Source: CAYFJO01 sp964343305 (lineage in GTDB: Bacteria; Planctomycetota; Planctomycetia; Pirellulales; Pirellulaceae). Taken from it: a stretch of DNA of 33,838 nt. Below the pieces are notes generated by a model. That model was not told where the DNA came from. It made no database searches and worked only from the letters and a program-made list of their open reading frames with translations. Location of the stretch: NCBI GenBank assembly GCA_964343305.1, contig CAYFJO010000068.1, positions 1 through 33,838 on the forward strand. The letters are read 5' to 3'. The translations under genes and the position numbers were made by a program. This document shows, one piece after another, positions 30,740-33,838 of this stretch (position 1 is the first letter of the stretch; every line of letters begins with the position of its first letter).

Positions 30740-32707
30740 ATGTCAAAAGCAAATCAAATCTCTGCGTCGCTTGACGAACTGATTGGCGATTCGAATACCT
30801 ACGAAGTGGAAACACATGCCACTGGTCCACAAGGCGAATTGCCGCTGACCGACGAGATGTTGCGCGATTGGCCGAGCGGACATTTGTTCGGGTTGACGCA
30901 ATCCGCCGGGATGGGGTGGAATCCACAAGATTTGTTGGGCCCACAGTTTCTGCTGCTGAGCACACAAGGTGGACTGCGCGCACCAGACGGCAGTCCGGTT
31001 GCGCTGGGATATCACACCGGACATTGGGAAGTCGGCCTGTTGGTCGAAGTGGCAGCGAACCAACTGAAATCGATGGGCGGTGTGCCGTTCGCGGCTTATT
31101 GCAGCGATCCCTGTGACGGACGGACTCAGGGTACAGCGGGGATGTTCGACAGCCTGCCGTATCGCAATGACGCGGCTATTGTGATGCGGCGTTTGATTCG
31201 TTCGCTGCCGACCAGACAAGGCGTATTGGGAGTGGCCACGTGCGACAAGGGTCTGCCGGCGATGATGATTGCCTTGGCCGGAATGAAGGATCTGCCCAGC
31301 GTTCTTGTGCCGGGCGGCGTAACGCTTCCGCCCAGCGATGGCGAAGATGCGGGCAAGGTGCAAACCATCGGTGCTCGCTATGTCCACGGTGAAATCACGC
31401 TGCACGATGCCGCCGTCGCCGGTTGCGTGGCCTGTGCGACACCGGGTGGTGGCTGCCAGTTTTTGGGTACGGCGGCAACGTCTCAAGTCGTCAGCGAGGC
31501 ACTTGGACTGTCGCTGCCGCACACGGCGCTCGCGCCAAGCGGTCAACCGATTTGGTTAGACATGGCCACGCGCAGTGCCAAGGCACTTTGGTCTTTGTCG
31601 CAGAAGGGTCTTACAACCGCCGACATTGTCACGGACGCGTCGGTTCGAAACGCGATGGTCGTCCATGCGGCTTGCGGCGGTTCGACGAATCTGTTGTTAC
31701 ACATTCCTGCCGTCGCGTTTGCCGCTGGCATTCATCGGCCCACTGTGGATGATTGGAATGAAGTCAATCGCAGCGTTCCGCGATTCGTCGACGTGTTGCC
31801 GAACGGCCCGACGAATCATCCGACGATTCGCGTTTTTCTAGCCGGCGGCGTGCCAGAAATCATGTTGCATCTGCGCGACATGAATTTGCTAGACCTCGAC
31901 GTTCTCACCGCGACCGGACGTTCGCTTGGTGATGTCCTCGACGCCTGGGAACAATCCGATCGGCGGACGCACCTGAAGGAGCTTCTCCGCGAGCGCGACG
32001 GGGTCGATGCGGAGGACGTGATCATGGCGCCCGACGAAGCCAAACGCCGGGGACTGACCAGCACCGTATGTTTTCCAACAGGCAACCTGTGTCCAGAAGG
32101 CTCCGTGATCAAAGCCACGGCGATCGATCCCACGGTCGTTGACGAAGACGGAGTATATCGAAAAACCGGCCCGGCGCGTGTCTTCACCAGGGAACGGGAC
32201 GCGATCGCGGCGGTCAAAGGTCAAACAGAAACGCCCATCAAACCGGGCGATATTCTCGTCCTGATTGGCCGCGGTCCGTTGGGATCGGGAATGGAAGAGG
32301 CGTATCAAATCACATCCGCGTTGAAGTTCCTGCCTTGGGGCCGCGAAGTGGCCGTCGTCACGGATGCACGTTTCTCGGGTGTCAGCACGGGGGCATGTAT
32401 CGGGCACGTTGGTCCCGAAGCGTTGGCCGGTGGTCCGATTGGCAAAGTCCGAGACGGCGACACGATCGAAATCATCGTCGACCGTAGCAAGCTAACGGGC
32501 ACCATTAACTTGATGGGCGACAATGCCGATCAATTGCTCGCACAGCGCGAGTCGTTCGACGGACTCAGCCCCGATCCCCAGTTGCCAGACGACACGCGCC
32601 TCTGGGCCGCGCTGCAACTTGCCGGCGGCGGTACATGGGGCGGCTGCGTGTACGACGTGGATCGAATCGTTGAACTGCTGACGGCTGAGAGTAGGACGGA
32701 TTGCTAA
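30740..32707 (+). CDS. yjhG: YjhG/YagF-type sugar-acid dehydratase (IlvD/Edd family)
   Basis: The 655-residue product matches E. coli YjhG/YagF, D-xylonate dehydratases, along its whole length and in length. Recognisable blocks include YEVETHATGPQGELPLT, SDPCDGRTQGTAGMFDSLPYRNDA, GVATCDKGLPAMM, LVPGGVTLPPSDGEDAGKVQTIGAR, CATPGGGCQFLGTAATSQVV, GLTSTVCFPTGNLCPEGSVIK and VTDARFSGVSTGACIGHVGPEALAGGPIGK (longer matches are split here). The likely Fe-S ligand cysteines are C125, C168 and C239. The enzyme dehydrates an aldonic acid such as D-xylonate to the 2-keto-3-deoxy acid in the cytoplasm. The start at 30740 aligns with YjhG; the TTG at 30713 is unlikely. The C-terminal SRTDC and the TAA stop are contributed by a palindromic repeat (32691-32719). 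Confidence 0.92.
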   Translation: MSKANQISASLDELIGDSNTYEVETHATGPQGELPLTDEMLRDWPSGHLFGLTQSAGMGWNPQDLLGPQFLLLSTQGGLRAPDGSPVALGYHTGHWEVGLLVEVAANQLKSMGGVPFAAYCSDPCDGRTQGTAGMFDSLPYRNDAAIVMRRLIRSLPTRQGVLGVATCDKGLPAMMIALAGMKDLPSVLVPGGVTLPPSDGEDAGKVQTIGARYVHGEITLHDAAVAGCVACATPGGGCQFLGTAATSQVVSEALGLSLPHTALAPSGQPIWLDMATRSAKALWSLSQKGLTTADIVTDASVRNAMVVHAACGGSTNLLLHIPAVAFAAGIHRPTVDDWNEVNRSVPRFVDVLPNGPTNHPTIRVFLAGGVPEIMLHLRDMNLLDLDVLTATGRSLGDVLDAWEQSDRRTHLKELLRERDGVDAEDVIMAPDEAKRRGLTSTVCFPTGNLCPEGSVIKATAIDPTVVDEDGVYRKTGPARVFTRERDAIAAVKGQTETPIKPGDILVLIGRGPLGSGMEEAYQITSALKFLPWGREVAVVTDARFSGVSTGACIGHVGPEALAGGPIGKVRDGDTIEIIVDRSKLTGTINLMGDNADQLLAQRESFDGLSPDPQLPDDTRLWAALQLAGGGTWGGCVYDVDRIVELLTAESRTDC

Positions 32708-32719
32708 GCCATCCGTCGC
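32691..32719. repeat. Short variant of the GTAGGACGG palindromic repeat
   Basis: GTAGGACGGATTGCTAAGCC (32691-32710) is followed by ATCCGTCGC. GACGGAT and ATCCGTC pair across a short loop. It shares the GTAGGACGGATT start with copies A and B and encodes the last residues and stop of the dehydratase gene. Confidence 0.75.
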
Positions 32720-32901
32720 TCGATTGCACGGATTGGCGATCTATCTGACAGTTGAGGCACTTTGTTTCGATTTTGCTGGCCGCGCGGGTCGTGCCGCGCC
32801 GATGAAATCCTAGGGTATTCCCGTTTATCGCCAAAGCTTGCTAGCGTTGAGTTGGTGGGTGGAAGCACTATTGCTGAACACGCGAAACAGGTAGATCCAT
32901 C

Positions 32902-33342
32902 ATGCAAATTGGCACCTCCCGATTTGGCAGTGTTGAAATCGAATTCGACGACATTCTCCTGTTCCCTTCCGGTTTAATCGGCTACGAAGACAATCGCCAT
33001 TGGGTCTTGCTGGCAGATGCGGAAAACGACGCGGTGGGATGGCTGCAATGCGTTGCGGGGCCGGATTTGGCCGTCGCCGTGATCAGCCCGCGCCGGTTCG
33101 TGCCAGAATACCAGTTGCGTGTCGGCCGTAGCCAGTTGGAACCGCTGCAACTGACTTCCACCGACCAGGCCTACGTACTCACCGTGATCAGCAAAACCGA
33201 TACACACCTTTCTGTCAATCTACGTGCGCCGATCGTCATCAATCTCGATCGTCGCGTAGGCCGCCAGGTTGTTACGAACGACGAACAACCGTTGCAATTT
33301 GAATTGGCCCCGCTGCACGCGCCGCTTCGCAAGAGTGCGTGA
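32902..33342 (+). CDS. fliW: Flagellar assembly factor FliW
   Basis: The 146-residue product matches FliW: MQIGTSRFGSVEIEFDDILLFPSGLIGYEDNRHWVLLAD at the start, then VGWLQCVAGPDLAVAVISPRRFVPEY, and LSVNLRAPIVINLDRRVGRQVV near the end (each quoted in part of a longer match). FliW binds CsrA and relieves its repression of flagellin translation; when flagellin is made, it titrates FliW. This is a cytoplasmic role. The csrA gene lies 302 bp downstream on the same strand, the usual partner arrangement. The Shine-Dalgarno is weak (AGG about 13 nt upstream). Confidence 0.93.
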   Translation: MQIGTSRFGSVEIEFDDILLFPSGLIGYEDNRHWVLLADAENDAVGWLQCVAGPDLAVAVISPRRFVPEYQLRVGRSQLEPLQLTSTDQAYVLTVISKTDTHLSVNLRAPIVINLDRRVGRQVVTNDEQPLQFELAPLHAPLRKSA

Positions 33343-33644
33343 TAAAGTCGTTGCCGTCGATACATCGGTAACCTTTTAAGCAGATGTGATCTCACGGACG
33401 CACCGTTCCGATATCTTGCATTGAGTGGCTGTCCTTGCATTGCATGCTTCCCGGCCAGTCGAAAAATCAAAGCAGAAAAACAGTATCGGTCTCTGGCGGC
33501 CAAACATCCGTCAGAAATCGATCTGCCCGTGCGCTCCGCTTCACGGCCAGCTCCCCACAACTGTGAATTGGCGCTTGAAATGTAAAGGAATTGGTGTACG
33601 TACCGGGTCCGGAGTCCGGCGCGGAAACTTGAAAGGAGCCAAAG
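33343..33644. promoter_or_regulatory. csrA leader region
   Basis: This 302-bp stretch between fliW and csrA has no convincing gene. Four GGA triplets, the CsrA-recognised core, sit in the last 60 bp (33587, 33611, 33623 and 33635), the last one inside the GGAG Shine-Dalgarno. CCGG-AGT-CCGG (33609-33619) can form a small hairpin containing one of them. Autoregulation of csrA by its own product is plausible but not shown; GGA alone is a weak signal. No clear promoter was found. Confidence 0.4.
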
Positions 33645-33838
33645 ATGCTCGTTTTGTCCAGACACCGTGACGAAAGCATCATGATCGGCGACGACGTCGT
33701 CATTACCATTGTGGACATTCGTGGGGACAAGGTCAGGCTGGGGATTGATGCCCCACAAGACATTCCCGTCCATCGACAAGAAGTCTATGAAGCCATTAAG
33801 CGCGAAAACGCAAAGGCGAACCAGGTCGATCCAGCGGA
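33645..33838 (+). CDS. csrA: Carbon storage regulator CsrA (3'-partial)
   Basis: The gene runs off the right edge after 64 codons. The product begins MLVLSRHRDESIMIGDD, then VVITIVDIRGDKVRLGIDAP, QDIPVHRQEVYEAIKREN and a charged tail. These are the CsrA landmarks: L4-R6-like first strand residues for RNA binding, the KVRLGI core, and the VHRxE motif whose Arg contacts GGA in RNA. CsrA is a homodimer that binds mRNA leaders and blocks or alters translation, with FliW as antagonist. The AAAGGAG Shine-Dalgarno is strong. Full family members have about 60-80 residues, so little is missing. Confidence 0.95.
   Translation, partial: MLVLSRHRDESIMIGDDVVITIVDIRGDKVRLGIDAPQDIPVHRQEVYEAIKRENAKANQVDPA

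Noticed and set aside
32783..32805. GCCGATGA (32798-32805) as a sigma28 flagellar -10 box before fliW
   Set aside because: No TAAA-like -35 occurs 15 bp upstream (the bases there are GCCG).

Overview
The window looks like chromosomal DNA of a planctomycete, most likely a Pirellulaceae/Rhodopirellula-type organism. The reasons are gene content rather than a search: a neighbouring pair of DUF1800 and DUF1501 proteins, a Tat-exported Gfo/Idh/MocA oxidoreductase, a PQQ-like beta-propeller protein, an ECF sigma factor of the kinase-associated planctomycete type next to a giant Ser/Thr kinase carrying leucine-rich repeats and a formylglycine-generating-enzyme-like domain, and several short palindromic intergenic repeats of the kind common in these genomes. 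No rRNA, tRNA or CRISPR array was seen.

Layout. 1-2961 (+): the 3' part of a conserved planctomycete protein, a double hairpin, an archaeal/planctomycete-type diadenylate cyclase homologue (DacZ-like), and a GNAT acetyltransferase split by one in-frame TAA. 2956-3630 (-): NAD(P)H-hydrate epimerase, divergent from a FmdB-type zinc ribbon (3709-3948) with a good sigma70-like promoter, followed by a two-TM membrane protein. 4523-7408 (-): an ABC ATPase, a MacB/LolC-like permease with His-rich soluble segments, and a ZnuA-like lipoprotein, forming a candidate metal-linked export system. 7451-8443 (+): a membrane-anchored endonuclease/exonuclease/phosphatase. 8540-9671: a scar region with a membrane-protein gene cut off by a small element with 18-bp inverted repeats, followed by a decayed transposase. 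9817-12884 (-): a TPR/beta-barrel secreted protein and an orphan secreted coiled-coil protein. 13401-14651 (+): PQQ-like propeller.

14665-19599 (-): a likely operon of FHA-(pseudo)kinase, lipoprotein, DUF1800 and DUF1501; the lipoprotein and DUF1800 genes overlap by 4 nt. 19774-24597 (-): ECF sigma factor and a 1358-residue kinase whose N-terminus has the Hx3Cx2C signature of zinc-binding anti-sigma factors, which suggests the two form one signalling unit. 24712-24875: a decayed alpha/beta-hydrolase tail. 25073-26689 (+): exported S8 peptidase. 27020-28303 (-): Gfo/Idh/MocA oxidoreductase. 28507-29826 (-): HD-domain phosphohydrolase. 30090-30545 (-): small secreted protein. 30740-32707 (+): YjhG/YagF-type sugar-acid (D-xylonate) dehydratase. 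32902 to the end (+): fliW and the 5' part of csrA, the known FliW-CsrA pair linking flagellin level to translation control.

The most notable observations are: a palindromic repeat family that supplies the stop codon of two different genes; the sigma factor/anti-sigma-like kinase fusion; an FHA kinase with HRN and DLM in place of HRD and DFG; the altered catalytic motif of the DacZ-like protein; the MacB-like exporter paired with a ZnuA-like lipoprotein; and the in-frame stop in the GNAT gene. None of these by itself proves a new system; the exporter/lipoprotein cluster and the sigma/kinase unit are the best candidates.
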